From Bacteroidota bacterium (GTDB lineage Bacteria; Bacteroidota; Bacteroidia; Chitinophagales; Chitinophagaceae): a DNA stretch of 36,883 nucleotides. Numbering within the stretch: position 1 is the stretch's first letter; each line of letters begins with the position of its first letter. Below the pieces are notes generated by a model. It was not told where the DNA came from, searched no databases, and was given only the letters and a program-made list of their open reading frames with translations. Below are positions 7,917 through 15,869 of this stretch, one piece after another. Made by a program: the position numbers and the translations under genes. The DNA lies in the NCBI GenBank assembly GCA_018268135.1, contig JAFDXD010000151.1:1-36883 (forward strand), read 5' to 3'.

Positions 7917-10007
7917 TTAATTTTTTATTGGCAAAAAAGAATATTTTTTTCCAAAGTCCATCATTTGTTTGTAGAAGCTGGTAGGATATTCAATTTTTAC
8001 ATCAGTAATTTTTTCGCCATCCATTACCGGCACCAGCTCAGGCTGTATAAAGCCCCTGTATGGTTTTATACCAAGTTTTGTATAGCGCTCCAGCACTTCT
8101 TTGTGTAATGCAGGGTCCACTTTTACACCGTAGGTTTCTACTAAATTTTTTCCGGCGTTGTAGTCGCCTTCCGATTTTATGCGTTGTATTTCTCTCAGCA
8201 ACTGGCCAAACAATGATCTTAGTTTGTTGTAATCATTAATCTTTACATAAGTTTTGCCATTTTTTTTCACAAACTCTACTACGTTTTCTGCTTTACCATG
8301 TTCATAGGCCCAGCGGGCAATGGTTTGGCGGTCACGCATGTGAGCTTCTTCTATCTGGTCGCCGGGTTTTATACGGGTAAGTTGTGTCATAAGCCCGTTT
8401 AGCATATAATTATCGTATTCTGCTTTACCTACTTCCAGCGAAGGCATTACACCAATGTCAATTAATTTTTGGTCCATCACATAGTATAAACCAACCAGGT
8501 CGGCCCGGCCTTCTTCCAGGCAGCTTGCATAGTTTTTTAAGGTTTGGTCGGGGGTACCTACGCCGGGGTTAATTTGCCCGCTGGCATGGCCAATGCACTC
8601 ATGCATATCCGTAAGTAAATCGGCAGCAAGGTTGCCATACAGTTTTTGCCTGTTGATAACGGTATCATTCAGGCCAAACTCCTGCCAAAAACCACCTTTT
8701 GAAGAAGCTACATTGTACGAATAAATAATATTGCTAAGAGATACTGATTTGGAGCCATATTCTTTTCTTATCCACTCTGAATTGGGAAGGTTAATACCAA
8801 TAGAAGATGCAGGGGATGCATCGCCGCCCTGGCCAATTACTGTAATGGCTTTGCCAATAATACCTTTTACGTTTTTCTTTTTATGCTGCGGCATTAAAGG
8901 GCTATTGTCTTCAAACCATTGTGCCTGGCTACTGATGGCTTGTATCCTTTTGGTAGCTTCTACATCTTTCATAGATACTACACTTTCATAACTTGCTTTT
9001 TTGGCAATGGGGTCTAAGTACACTTCTATAAAACCATTTACAACATCTATGCGGCTTGTGGTATCTTTTACCCAGGCAATATTATATTGGTCAAAGGTTT
9101 TTAAATCGCCGGTTTGATAATATTGTATCAAAAGCTCCAGGGCTTTTTTCTGTGCATCGTTTTCTGTTACGGTGGTAGCTTTTTCTAACCAGCCAACTAT
9201 TTTTTCTATGGCTGCAGAATACATGCCGCCTACTTTCCAGGGTCTTTCTGTTACCTGGCCATTTTCTTTTACCACTTTACTATTTAATCCCCACATGGGC
9301 TGATCGCCTTTGCTGTCAAATTTTGAGTAAAAATTTTCTACTTCTTTTTGGGTTACACCTTCATAAAAATTTACAGACGATGCCACCACATTGTCAATAT
9401 TGGGGCTTAGGTCCACAAGCTTTGGCTCTACTTTGGGGTCGTAAATAATGGGCACTGTCCTGGTTAAAAATGCACTGAGAGATTCTCCTTCGTTTTTAGG
9501 AAACTTAGTGGTATCGCTGCTTTCAGCAAATTTTAAAAATGCTGCTGTATTGCATTCCGGAAAAAACTTTTCATTACCATAATGATGATGGTTGCCATTG
9601 CTAAACCAAAACCTGCCACAATACACTTCAAAATTTTTCCAATCATCTGAGTTTTTATCGCCTGTGTAAGTGCCGTAGATGTTTTCTAAAGTTTTGCGAA
9701 GCATGATGCCGTATTTACTTTTTTGATCGTAAATAATATCTCTGCCGGCCAGGGCTGCCTGATAGAGATAATAAGCCAGTTGCTTTTGTTGCAGTGGGAG
9801 GTCATCAAAGCCGGGCGCCTGGTAACGTAGTAACTGCAGGTCGGCAAATGACTCAGCTTCTACTTTAAAGCTGGTATCGTAAGTAGGTGATTTTACATCA
9901 ACCGAGGTATCGGTATGTGCAGCATTTTTATTACTGCCGCTGTTACAGGCTGCAAACGTAGCAATGCTTATTGCTGCCGCAATACTCAATGTTAATTTCA
10001 TATTCAT
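7917..10007 (-). CDS. Dipeptidyl peptidase III-like metallopeptidase (family M49), lipoprotein
   Basis: A zinc exopeptidase that cuts dipeptides from the N-termini of oligopeptides. The M49 zinc motif HECIGH (His469, Glu470, His474) is followed by the second ligand motif LEEGRAD (residues 497-503), the normal spacing for the family. At 696 residues it is a usual bacterial DPP III size. The N-terminus has a hydrophobic stretch ending in FAAC (Cys21), so the protein is probably exported and lipid-anchored. It may start at Met1 or Met3; both keep the lipoprotein signal. Database entries of this family in Bacteroidota are sometimes mislabelled dihydrofolate reductase; nothing here supports that. 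It shares its 3' end with a bidirectional terminator and is preceded by a DUF3820-like gene 70 bases upstream on the same strand. Confidence 0.9.
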   Translation of the reverse strand: MNMKLTLSIAAAISIATFAACNSGSNKNAAHTDTSVDVKSPTYDTSFKVEAESFADLQLLRYQAPGFDDLPLQQKQLAYYLYQAALAGRDIIYDQKSKYGIMLRKTLENIYGTYTGDKNSDDWKNFEVYCGRFWFSNGNHHHYGNEKFFPECNTAAFLKFAESSDTTKFPKNEGESLSAFLTRTVPIIYDPKVEPKLVDLSPNIDNVVASSVNFYEGVTQKEVENFYSKFDSKGDQPMWGLNSKVVKENGQVTERPWKVGGMYSAAIEKIVGWLEKATTVTENDAQKKALELLIQYYQTGDLKTFDQYNIAWVKDTTSRIDVVNGFIEVYLDPIAKKASYESVVSMKDVEATKRIQAISSQAQWFEDNSPLMPQHKKKNVKGIIGKAITVIGQGGDASPASSIGINLPNSEWIRKEYGSKSVSLSNIIYSYNVASSKGGFWQEFGLNDTVINRQKLYGNLAADLLTDMHECIGHASGQINPGVGTPDQTLKNYASCLEEGRADLVGLYYVMDQKLIDIGVMPSLEVGKAEYDNYMLNGLMTQLTRIKPGDQIEEAHMRDRQTIARWAYEHGKAENVVEFVKKNGKTYVKINDYNKLRSLFGQLLREIQRIKSEGDYNAGKNLVETYGVKVDPALHKEVLERYTKLGIKPYRGFIQPELVPVMDGEKITDVKIEYPTSFYKQMMDFGKKYSFLPIKN

Positions 10008-10077
10008 GTTATGTTGGTTTGTTATTAATAGTATGCTTTGTTTTTATAATTAATTACTGCAAAGTAAGGGGTATTAA

Positions 10078-10293
10078 TTATTTCAATAAACTTTCCAGGC
10101 CATTTAGTTTTATTTCGTATAAAGTTTCTAACAATACGCCCAGCCTGCCTTTTGGAAAACCTTTACTCCAAAACCATTCTAAATAACTTACCGGCAAATT
10201 TTTTATTACTGTTCCTTTATATTTTCCGAAAGGCATATTGGTACTTACTATTTCCTTTAAAATTTTGCCATCCGGCAATTTCATTTCTACCAT
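10078..10293 (-). CDS. DUF3820 family protein
   Basis: A small 71-residue protein that matches the DUF3820 pattern: MPFGKYKG near residue 20, the NLPVSYLEW segment, a KGFPKGRLG turn and a C-terminal NGLESL helix. No biochemical role is established for the family that I can name with confidence. It has no signal peptide and is likely cytosolic. It lies 70 bases upstream of the M49 peptidase on the same strand and directly borders the repeat-containing gene-free stretch. The start codon gives the usual short N-terminus before the KLPDG segment. Confidence 0.82.
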   Translation of the reverse strand: MVEMKLPDGKILKEIVSTNMPFGKYKGTVIKNLPVSYLEWFWSKGFPKGRLGVLLETLYEIKLNGLESLLK

Positions 10294-10361
10294 CTTTTAA
10301 TTTTTTTTTAAGATTAGGTATTTTAATATCAAACCTTTGTTTCTTTTAAGTTTCTCTTTAA

Positions 10362-10540
10362 TTACTTTTTGTCTTGATACAAAAAGTAACAAAAAAATCA
10401 AGGCTGCATAAAAAAAGCTAAAAATTTGAATGTCTGCCTAAAATAAAATAAGTCCGGGCGATAGATCATATCCCAGCTTTAGTGCGACTTACGAGCAAAC
10501 TGCAAGATTCAGCTTTTTCAGCATTCATTTTATTTTTTAA
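10362..10540 (+). repeat. Structured direct repeat, copy 1
   Basis: About 179 bases, roughly 90% identical by eye (18 substitutions, no gaps) to 10695-10873. It opens with a perfect 11-bp inverted repeat, TTACTTTTTGT (10362-10372) with ACAAAAAGTAA (10379-10389). The six-base loop CTTGAT (10373-10378) is itself complementary to ATCAAG (10397-10402). A further 8-bp inverted pair, AAAAAGCT near 10413-10420 and AGCTTTTT at 10511-10518, spans the rest of the unit. Confidence 0.8.
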
Positions 10541-10694
10541 CGGCTTCCATTCAAATTTTCTAAACGCTTTTTTTATGAGGCCGGAGCCTCAAGCCTCGAA
10601 AATTTGATTTATACTCATTTTTTCTAATCCTATTAATCTGCAAGGATTAGATATTTTGATTTAGAACCTTTACTCCTATTAGGCTTTTCTTCAT

Positions 10695-10873
10695 TTACTT
10701 TTTGTCTTGATGCAAAAAGGAACAAAAAAATCAAGGCTGTATAAAAAAAGCTAAAAATTTGAATGCCTGCCTAAAATAAAATTAGTTCGGGCAGTAGGTT
10801 ATATCCCGGCTTAAGTGCGACTTACCAACCATCTGCAATATTCAGCTTTTTCAGCATTAATTTTATTTTTTAA
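10695..10873 (+). repeat. Structured direct repeat, copy 2
   Basis: Second copy, 333 bases downstream of the first and in the same orientation. The opening inverted repeat has two changes here, but the CTTGAT and ATCAAG boxes and the AAAAAGCT/AGCTTTTT pair are kept. Weaker similarity seems to continue beyond the 3' end of both copies (CGAAAAATTG-like words), so the ancestral unit may have been longer. Confidence 0.8.
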
Positions 10874-10997
10874 AACATTTTTTTTGGTCCAAACCTCAAC
10901 CCACGAAAAATTGTTTGGTATTAATGCTGCCTCATTCTTATTTTAAAAAAAGTTAAGTGCAATCTATCTTTTTTTTCTGCATTAAACAGGGGCATTT

Positions 10998-12101
10998 TTA
11001 CTCTTCCGTATTTTTAAATTGGCTGTATTTTCTCCATTTTTCTATTACCTGCTCCATATCGTTGGGCAATTGGCTGGTAAAAAGCATTTCTTTTTTTGTA
11101 ACGGGGTGTACAAAGCCTAACTCTTTGGCATGTAGGGCCTGGCGAGGACAAAGCTTAAAACAATTATCTACAAACTGCTTGTATTTTGTGTACACGGTTC
11201 CTTTCACAATTCTGTCGCCTCCATAAAAATCATCATTAAAAAGCGGATGGCCAATGTATTGCATGTGTACCCTTATTTGATGTGTGCGGCCTGTTTCGAG
11301 CCTGCACTCTACCAGGGTTACATAATTAAAATTTTCTAATACCTGATAATGTGTGATGGCTTCTTTGCCGTGGTCGCCATCGGGGTAGGTAGTAAATAAT
11401 TTTCTAAAACGCTGATGCCTGCCTACGTTTCCGGTAATGGTACCTTGGTTTTCTTCAAAATTGCCCCATACCAATGCCACATATCTGCGGTGTACCGTAT
11501 GGTTGTAAAATTGTTTGGCAAGCTCACTCATTACTTTTTGTTTTTTGGCCATTACCAATAGCCCACTTGTATTTTTATCTATGCGATGTACCAAACCAAA
11601 GCGTGGCAATTCACTCTCATTTATTTGAGGACAATTTTGTTTTAAATGATAAGCAACTGCATTTACTAAAGTGCCATCGGGGTTACCACTGCCGGGGTGC
11701 ACTACCATGCCTATGGGTTTGTTTATTACTAACAGGTCATCATCTTCGTACACCATATTAAGCGGAATATTTTGCGGTATGATTTCAGAAGACTCTGGCG
11801 AGTTGTTATCATAAATAATGATTTTATCGCCGGGCTTTATTTTGTAATTGCTTTTGATTGGCTTTTCATTTACCAATACCATCTCATCTTCTATTGCCTG
11901 CTGTATTTTATTTCGGGTGGCGCCTTCTATTCTATTCATCAAAAATTTATCTATGCGTACAGGCTCCTGTCCTTTATCTATGCTGATGGAAAGCTTTTCA
12001 AATAATTCATCTGTATCATGAAGTTCTTCTTCTGTATTTTTTTCCGGTACATTCATTTGATTGGTTCTTTTAATGTTTATGGCTTTTGATGATGGTTGCA
12101 T
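10998..12101 (-). CDS. rluD: RluA-family 23S rRNA pseudouridine synthase (RluD-like)
   Basis: Isomerises uridines in 23S rRNA. An N-terminal S4 RNA-binding domain (about residues 46-100: RIDKFLMNRI...NEKPIKSNYKIKPGDKI) precedes the catalytic domain. The RluA-family active-site motif is GLVHRIDKNTSG with catalytic Asp175. Late motifs typical of the family are present: LETGRTHQIRVHMQYIGHPLFND. The length (367) is slightly long because of an N-terminal tail rich in charged residues; Met16 is an alternative start. RluD (positions 1911/1915/1917 in E. coli numbering) is the best match because of the S4 domain, but RluC cannot be excluded from motifs alone. It is divergent from lipB. Confidence 0.9.
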   Translation of the reverse strand: MQPSSKAINIKRTNQMNVPEKNTEEELHDTDELFEKLSISIDKGQEPVRIDKFLMNRIEGATRNKIQQAIEDEMVLVNEKPIKSNYKIKPGDKIIIYDNNSPESSEIIPQNIPLNMVYEDDDLLVINKPIGMVVHPGSGNPDGTLVNAVAYHLKQNCPQINESELPRFGLVHRIDKNTSGLLVMAKKQKVMSELAKQFYNHTVHRRYVALVWGNFEENQGTITGNVGRHQRFRKLFTTYPDGDHGKEAITHYQVLENFNYVTLVECRLETGRTHQIRVHMQYIGHPLFNDDFYGGDRIVKGTVYTKYKQFVDNCFKLCPRQALHAKELGFVHPVTKKEMLFTSQLPNDMEQVIEKWRKYSQFKNTEE

Positions 12102-12114
12102 AAAGATATATGGT

Positions 12115-12180
12115 ACAAGAGTGCGACGCCCATGAAGCTGATGGGCGGTTTGCTGCCGGGTACAAAAAAATAAACCGGCA
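12115..12180. repeat. Inverted-repeat element between rluD and lipB
   Basis: ACAAGAGTGCGACGCC at 12115-12130 occurs again in reverse complement at 27999-28014. Here it runs into a 7-bp hairpin (12127-12133 with 12141-12147, loop GAAGCTG), followed by a second 6-bp pair TGCCGG (12154-12159) with CCGGCA (12175-12180). It sits in a divergent promoter region, so it is not placed as a terminator. Confidence 0.5.
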
Positions 12181-12228
12181 TTCTGTATTGTGTTTGTGTG
12201 CTATCATTTTTTCGCCATACTATTTGCA

Positions 12229-12236
12229 TAACTTTG
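12229..12236 (+). promoter_or_regulatory. Bacteroidota -7 promoter box before lipB
   Basis: TAACTTTG matches TAnnTTTG and ends 23 bases before the lipB ATG. A T-run lies at about the -33 position (12207-12212). Confidence 0.45.
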
Positions 12237-12259
12237 CAAAGTAAAACATTGATACCGAT

Positions 12260-12973
12260 ATGCAGGCAGTGAATTATAAAGATTTGGGAATAATTGAGTA
12301 TAAAGCGGCCTGGGATTACCAGGAAAGCCTGCTTCAGCAAAACGTAGATTTAAAAACTGCTGCAAGAAAAGAAAATAGTAACTATGATACCGGAGCGCTG
12401 CCTACCCGGCATTATTTTTTAATTTGTGAGCATGAGCCTGTGTACACTTTGGGCAAAAGCGGCAACATAAATCATGTGCTGATGAGTAAGGAAGAGTTGG
12501 CAAAAAACGGAATTTCTTTTTTTAATACCAATCGTGGGGGCGATATTACTTTTCATGGATTGCAGCAAATAGTTGGCTATCCTATTTTGGATCTTGAAAA
12601 ATTTTATACAGATATTGGCAGGTACCTTCGCAACCTGGAGGAGGTAATCATCAATACTATTGCAGCCAATGGAATTATTGGCGAAAGGAGTAAGGGCGAA
12701 ACGGGTGTATGGATAGAGCCCGGAGTGAGAGGGCGGGAGAGAAAGATTTGTGCCATTGGTGTAAGATGCAGCCGCTGGATTACCATGCATGGCTTTGCTT
12801 TGAATGTAAATACTGATCTCCGTTATTTTAATAATATTATACCCTGCGGCATTCAAAATAAGCAGGTAACCTCTCTGGAAAAAGAAGTAGGCCACAAGCT
12901 CAACTATGACGAGGTGAAAGATGAACTTAAAAGAAATTTTGAAAAAGTATTTGATGTAAAGCTGCAAGAGTAA
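12260..12973 (+). CDS. lipB: Octanoyltransferase LipB
   Basis: Transfers octanoyl groups from acyl carrier protein to lipoyl domains, the first step of protein lipoylation. Family motifs are all there: NRGGDITFHGLQQIVGYP (residues 91-108), the catalytic lysine in RKICAIGVR (Lys162) and the catalytic cysteine in IIPCGI (Cys196). The length of 237 is normal. A promoter-like TAACTTTG box lies just upstream and supports this start. lipA is not in the window. It is convergent with the following secreted-protein gene. Confidence 0.96.
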   Translation: MQAVNYKDLGIIEYKAAWDYQESLLQQNVDLKTAARKENSNYDTGALPTRHYFLICEHEPVYTLGKSGNINHVLMSKEELAKNGISFFNTNRGGDITFHGLQQIVGYPILDLEKFYTDIGRYLRNLEEVIINTIAANGIIGERSKGETGVWIEPGVRGRERKICAIGVRCSRWITMHGFALNVNTDLRYFNNIIPCGIQNKQVTSLEKEVGHKLNYDEVKDELKRNFEKVFDVKLQE

Positions 12974-13050
12974 GCGTTTGCAGGCATATTTTTTTTGATG
13001 AATGCTTATTAAGAGAAACAGGTAATGAATAAAGCCGGGTAATTTTATTT

Positions 13051-13818
13051 TTAATACCTGTTGTTTTGCTTCGTGTCTTTTGGTACAAACAGCCTGTTTT
13101 TTTCTACCAGTTCATTGCCGTCATACAACTCAAAATGGTACCATCCTGAGCGAATAAAATTTACTTTTTCAAGAATTAGATATTCTTCTTTTAACTTGTT
13201 TAATTCAAAAATCATTTTATTGTCTTCATCAAAAAATTTGATGCTGTATTTTTTAAATGGCGCACCCGGCAAATGCAATACAATGCTATTTTCTCTTGAA
13301 GTGTACACCAACTTGCTGGGGTAGGTTATAACAGGTTTGATATTGGCCGGCACTTTTATATTGCCAGGGTTAGCTATGGGTGGAATATTAATGGAAGAGT
13401 CTGCCAGGGGATTTACCTGCCAGGGATAGCGTGTAAGATGTGTACTGTCGGTATCGGGGCCGGTAATTGCTTCTTTTGTAGGCCTTACGGGTTTGGTAAT
13501 AATATAGGAGCCGCCTTCAAATGCAATAAAGAGCCTGTAATACATTTTATTGTATGGCGGGTTTTCATCGGCGTAACCATTTTCTTTATTTAGGGGGTTT
13601 AATACACTTCCGATGGTTGTAAAATTTTTCAGGCTATCGTAAGAGCGTTGAATATTGATGGTAGCAGTGGGCTGATTGTATAAATTTTGCCAGCTCACTA
13701 TTATTTTTCCGCTAATATTTTTTACTGTAATGTTGGGTAGTATTTCCTGTGCTGACACTGCATTTACAAACAATATTGCAGCAAATATTAAATGGTATTT
13801 TTTCTTAAGAATTGTCAT
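13051..13818 (-). CDS. Secreted protein of unknown function, beta-rich
   Basis: I do not recognise a named family. The start at 13818 (MTILKKKYHLIFAAILFVNAVSAQ) gives a classical signal peptide, cut after SAQ. A longer frame from 13839 is possible, but its first codons contain TATATTTG, a -7 promoter box, which argues for the shorter form. The mature part is beta-rich. The segment about residues 20-100 reads like a fibronectin type III fold (IIVSWQNLYNQPTATINIQRSYDSLKNFTTIG), a linker with Pro/Ile repeats follows, and a second strand-rich domain ends the protein. A structural or adhesion-like role at the cell surface is only a guess. No operon partners: it is convergent with lipB. Confidence 0.75.
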   Translation of the reverse strand: MTILKKKYHLIFAAILFVNAVSAQEILPNITVKNISGKIIVSWQNLYNQPTATINIQRSYDSLKNFTTIGSVLNPLNKENGYADENPPYNKMYYRLFIAFEGGSYIITKPVRPTKEAITGPDTDSTHLTRYPWQVNPLADSSINIPPIANPGNIKVPANIKPVITYPSKLVYTSRENSIVLHLPGAPFKKYSIKFFDEDNKMIFELNKLKEEYLILEKVNFIRSGWYHFELYDGNELVEKNRLFVPKDTKQNNRY

Positions 13819-13827
13819 ATTGGAGTG

Positions 13828-13835
13828 CAAATATA
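13828..13835 (-). promoter_or_regulatory. -7 promoter box TATATTTG that decides the start of the secreted-protein gene
   Basis: On the minus strand TATATTTG lies 9 bases before the ATG at 13818 and overlaps codons 2-4 of the longer open frame starting at 13839. Transcription would then begin downstream of the longer start, so 13818 is preferred. The -33 element is not clear. Confidence 0.5.
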
Positions 13836-13886
13836 TCATTCAATTTTTTAGAAAATACTACAAGGACAATAAAGGCCTGTTAAGAA

Positions 13887-14783
13887 TTAGAAAATAAGAG
13901 TGCCTGACGGCAAAGAGTGGTTGCCTTGTAAGCCTCCTGTATGCAGGCATACAATGGTACTTTCGGCAGGAAAATAATTTTTAGATATTTGATCCATTAT
14001 GCCAAACATCATTTTGGCTGTATAAACAAAATCAGTAGGGATAGTATATTTTTTATAAAATGAATTGATGAAGTTGATAAGCTCAGTATTTTTTTTGGCG
14101 TACCCGCCAAAATGGTAATCGCCCAATATTTTCAGGTTATTAAATTGATTTTTACCTGTTAGTATTTTTATTCTGCTTTCTATATCGGTCATATTTTTTA
14201 TAACCGGTATAGAGATGATTTGTTGCTTATTATTGGCAGCCATTAATAAACCTGCAAGTGTGGTGGCGGTGCCTGTAGCAGTAGCAATATGAGTAGCATT
14301 GCAGTGATGAAGCAAATCCATAATTTTTGCAGCGCCTGCAGCGCCCTGTGTGCTAAAGCCGCCTTCGGGTATCAGTATAAAATGACCAAATTTATTTTTA
14401 AGGTCAGTAGTAAAACTTTCTGCTTCGTTATTTTTATATTCTTCTCTCGAAATAAAATGTAGTTGCATACCCAACTTAATACATTGTTGTAGAGTAGCAG
14501 AGAGAGCTTGTGGTTTTTCGCCCCTTACAATACCAATACAATTTAATTGATACGCTTTGCAGGCAAATGCAGTAGCTACAAGGTGATTAGAATAGGCTCC
14601 GCCAAATGTGAGAATGGTTTTATGAGTAGATTGAAGGGCATCTTGCAAAAAGTAATGCAGTTTGAATAATTTATTGCCGGATACAATCGGGTGGATTTTG
14701 TCGAGCCTTGCTACCAATAGTTTTATTGAAGTATTTGCGGTATCGATATGATTAATTTCTATATTTTCGGGGTAGAATAGCAT
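13887..14783 (-). CDS. PLP-dependent ACC deaminase / D-cysteine desulfhydrase family protein
   Basis: A fold-type II PLP enzyme of 298 residues. The cofactor lysine is in the SGNKLFKL motif (Lys38), and TFGGAYSNH (about 60-68) matches the phosphate/substrate loop of this family. Members act as 1-aminocyclopropane-1-carboxylate deaminase or D-cysteine desulfhydrase; the sequence alone does not separate these, and in non-plant-associated Bacteroidota desulfhydrase activity seems more likely. It is cytosolic, with no signal peptide. The start is 15 bases from the neighbouring longer frame on the plus strand, in a divergent arrangement. The length is somewhat short (family about 300-340). Confidence 0.85.
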   Translation of the reverse strand: MLFYPENIEINHIDTANTSIKLLVARLDKIHPIVSGNKLFKLHYFLQDALQSTHKTILTFGGAYSNHLVATAFACKAYQLNCIGIVRGEKPQALSATLQQCIKLGMQLHFISREEYKNNEAESFTTDLKNKFGHFILIPEGGFSTQGAAGAAKIMDLLHHCNATHIATATGTATTLAGLLMAANNKQQIISIPVIKNMTDIESRIKILTGKNQFNNLKILGDYHFGGYAKKNTELINFINSFYKKYTIPTDFVYTAKMMFGIMDQISKNYFPAESTIVCLHTGGLQGNHSLPSGTLIF

Positions 14784-14809
14784 TTAATTCATATTTTAAT
14801 GTATTGCGT

Positions 14810-14817
14810 TAAATTTG
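14810..14817 (+). promoter_or_regulatory. -7 promoter box before the nucleotidyltransferase gene
   Basis: TAAATTTG fits TAnnTTTG. It lies downstream of the ATG at 14799 and 48 bases upstream of the ATG at 14865, so it supports the later start. Confidence 0.45.
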
Positions 14818-14864
14818 TGATGCAAAAATCTATTATTATTTTTAAAACCCTGAAAAGTAAAAAT

Positions 14865-15782
14865 ATGCAACAACCTACACTTTTAATTTTAGCAGCCGGT
14901 ATGGCGAGCCGATATGGCAGTATGAAACAAACTGAAGGTTTTGGTCCATCGGGCGAAACTATTATGGATTATTCAATATATGATGCCATAAAAGCCGGGT
15001 TTGGAAAAATTGTGTTTGTAATAAGAAAAGACTTTGCTGAAAATTTTAAAGCAAGTTTTGATGCAAAATTAAAAGGTAGGGTAGAGGTAGAATATGTTTA
15101 CCAGGAGAAGGATTATTTTGTAGATCCACAATACATGCCTGAAGACAGAACAAAGCCCTGGGGTACCGGCCATGCAGTACTTTGCGCCAGCGATGTAATA
15201 AAGGAGCCATTTGCGGTAATTAATGCGGATGATTTTTATGGCTATGATGGTTTTGCAAAGGCTGTTAATTTTTTAACTAATGATTGCAATGAAAAAACTT
15301 ATTCTATTATTGGGTATATATTAAAAAGTACTTTAAGTGATAATGGTACGGTAAGCCGTGGCGTATGCGATACAGATGCAAGCAATAACCTGGTAGATAT
15401 AAATGAGCGGACTAAAATTTATAGAAATAAGGAGGGGATAGTGGTGTATGAAAATAATGATGGGGAACTGGTGCAGGTAAGCGAAGACTCAAGTGTGTCG
15501 ATGAATTTTTGGTGTTTTCATCCTACGGTATTTGATGTAATCAAAAAATTATTTAAAGATTTTCCGAAAGATAATTTTGAAAATATTAAAGCAGAATTTT
15601 TTATTCCTATTATTGGAGAATATTTTATTAAAAAAGGGGGAGGTAAAATTAAAGTGATTCCTACTACTGCACAGTGGTTTGGCGTAACGTATAAAGAAGA
15701 TGCGCCTGAAGTAAAAGCAAGTCTTGATAAATTGATAAATGACGGAACATACCCTACCTCGCTTTGGAATGAAAAGAAATAA
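14865..15782 (+). CDS. NTP-transferase family protein (sugar nucleotidyltransferase-like)
   Basis: The N-terminus TLLILAAGMASRYGSMKQ is the nucleotide-binding loop of the NTP-transferase (GT-A-like) fold, with a consensus LAAGxGxRxG-type motif. VINADDFYGYDGF supplies the metal-binding aspartates, and later segments end in GVTYKEDAP, as in this family. It probably activates a sugar phosphate, but unlike typical glucose-1-phosphate thymidylyltransferases the pyrophosphorylase signature is altered (GFGPSGETIMDYSIYDAIKAGF), so the substrate is open. I chose Met at 14865 because the 22 extra residues of the longer frame (from 14799) do not look like part of the fold and a promoter box lies inside them. 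The gene is isolated and ends in an intrinsic terminator. Confidence 0.85.
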   Translation: MQQPTLLILAAGMASRYGSMKQTEGFGPSGETIMDYSIYDAIKAGFGKIVFVIRKDFAENFKASFDAKLKGRVEVEYVYQEKDYFVDPQYMPEDRTKPWGTGHAVLCASDVIKEPFAVINADDFYGYDGFAKAVNFLTNDCNEKTYSIIGYILKSTLSDNGTVSRGVCDTDASNNLVDINERTKIYRNKEGIVVYENNDGELVQVSEDSSVSMNFWCFHPTVFDVIKKLFKDFPKDNFENIKAEFFIPIIGEYFIKKGGGKIKVIPTTAQWFGVTYKEDAPEVKASLDKLINDGTYPTSLWNEKK

Positions 15783-15810
15783 GTAAATGGTAGGTTTCGT
15801 CGGGAAAAAG

Positions 15811-15840
15811 AAAAGCGTTTCATTTTAGAAACGCTTTTTT
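15811..15840. terminator. Intrinsic terminator between convergent genes
   Basis: Perfect 11-bp stem 15811-15821 with 15828-15838, six-base loop, T-run at 15835-15840 on the plus strand and an A-run on the other side. It serves the nucleotidyltransferase gene and possibly the sigma/protease operon on the minus strand. Confidence 0.85.
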
Positions 15841-15869
15841 ATGAATACTACTTTTTGCTTAAAGTATTA

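Larger units (their letters stand above)
10294..10997. other. Gene-free stretch with two structured repeat copies
   Basis: 704 bases between the DUF3820-like gene and rluD contain no credible coding frame; the short open frames present are AT-rich chance frames. The stretch holds two diverged direct copies of a ~179-base element (listed separately), a 5-bp GC-rich hairpin GAGGC/GCCTC near 10576-10590, and a CTAATCC/GGATTAG inverted pair (10624-10630 with 10644-10650). Confidence 0.7.

Noticed and set aside
10362-10873. CRISPR-like or insertion-sequence reading of the repeats
   Set aside because: Only two long diverged copies, no regular spacers, no transposase frame and no target-site duplication seen.
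12419-12967. 182-codon minus-strand frame antisense to lipB
   Set aside because: It fully overlaps lipB, whose catalytic motifs are intact; no independent support.
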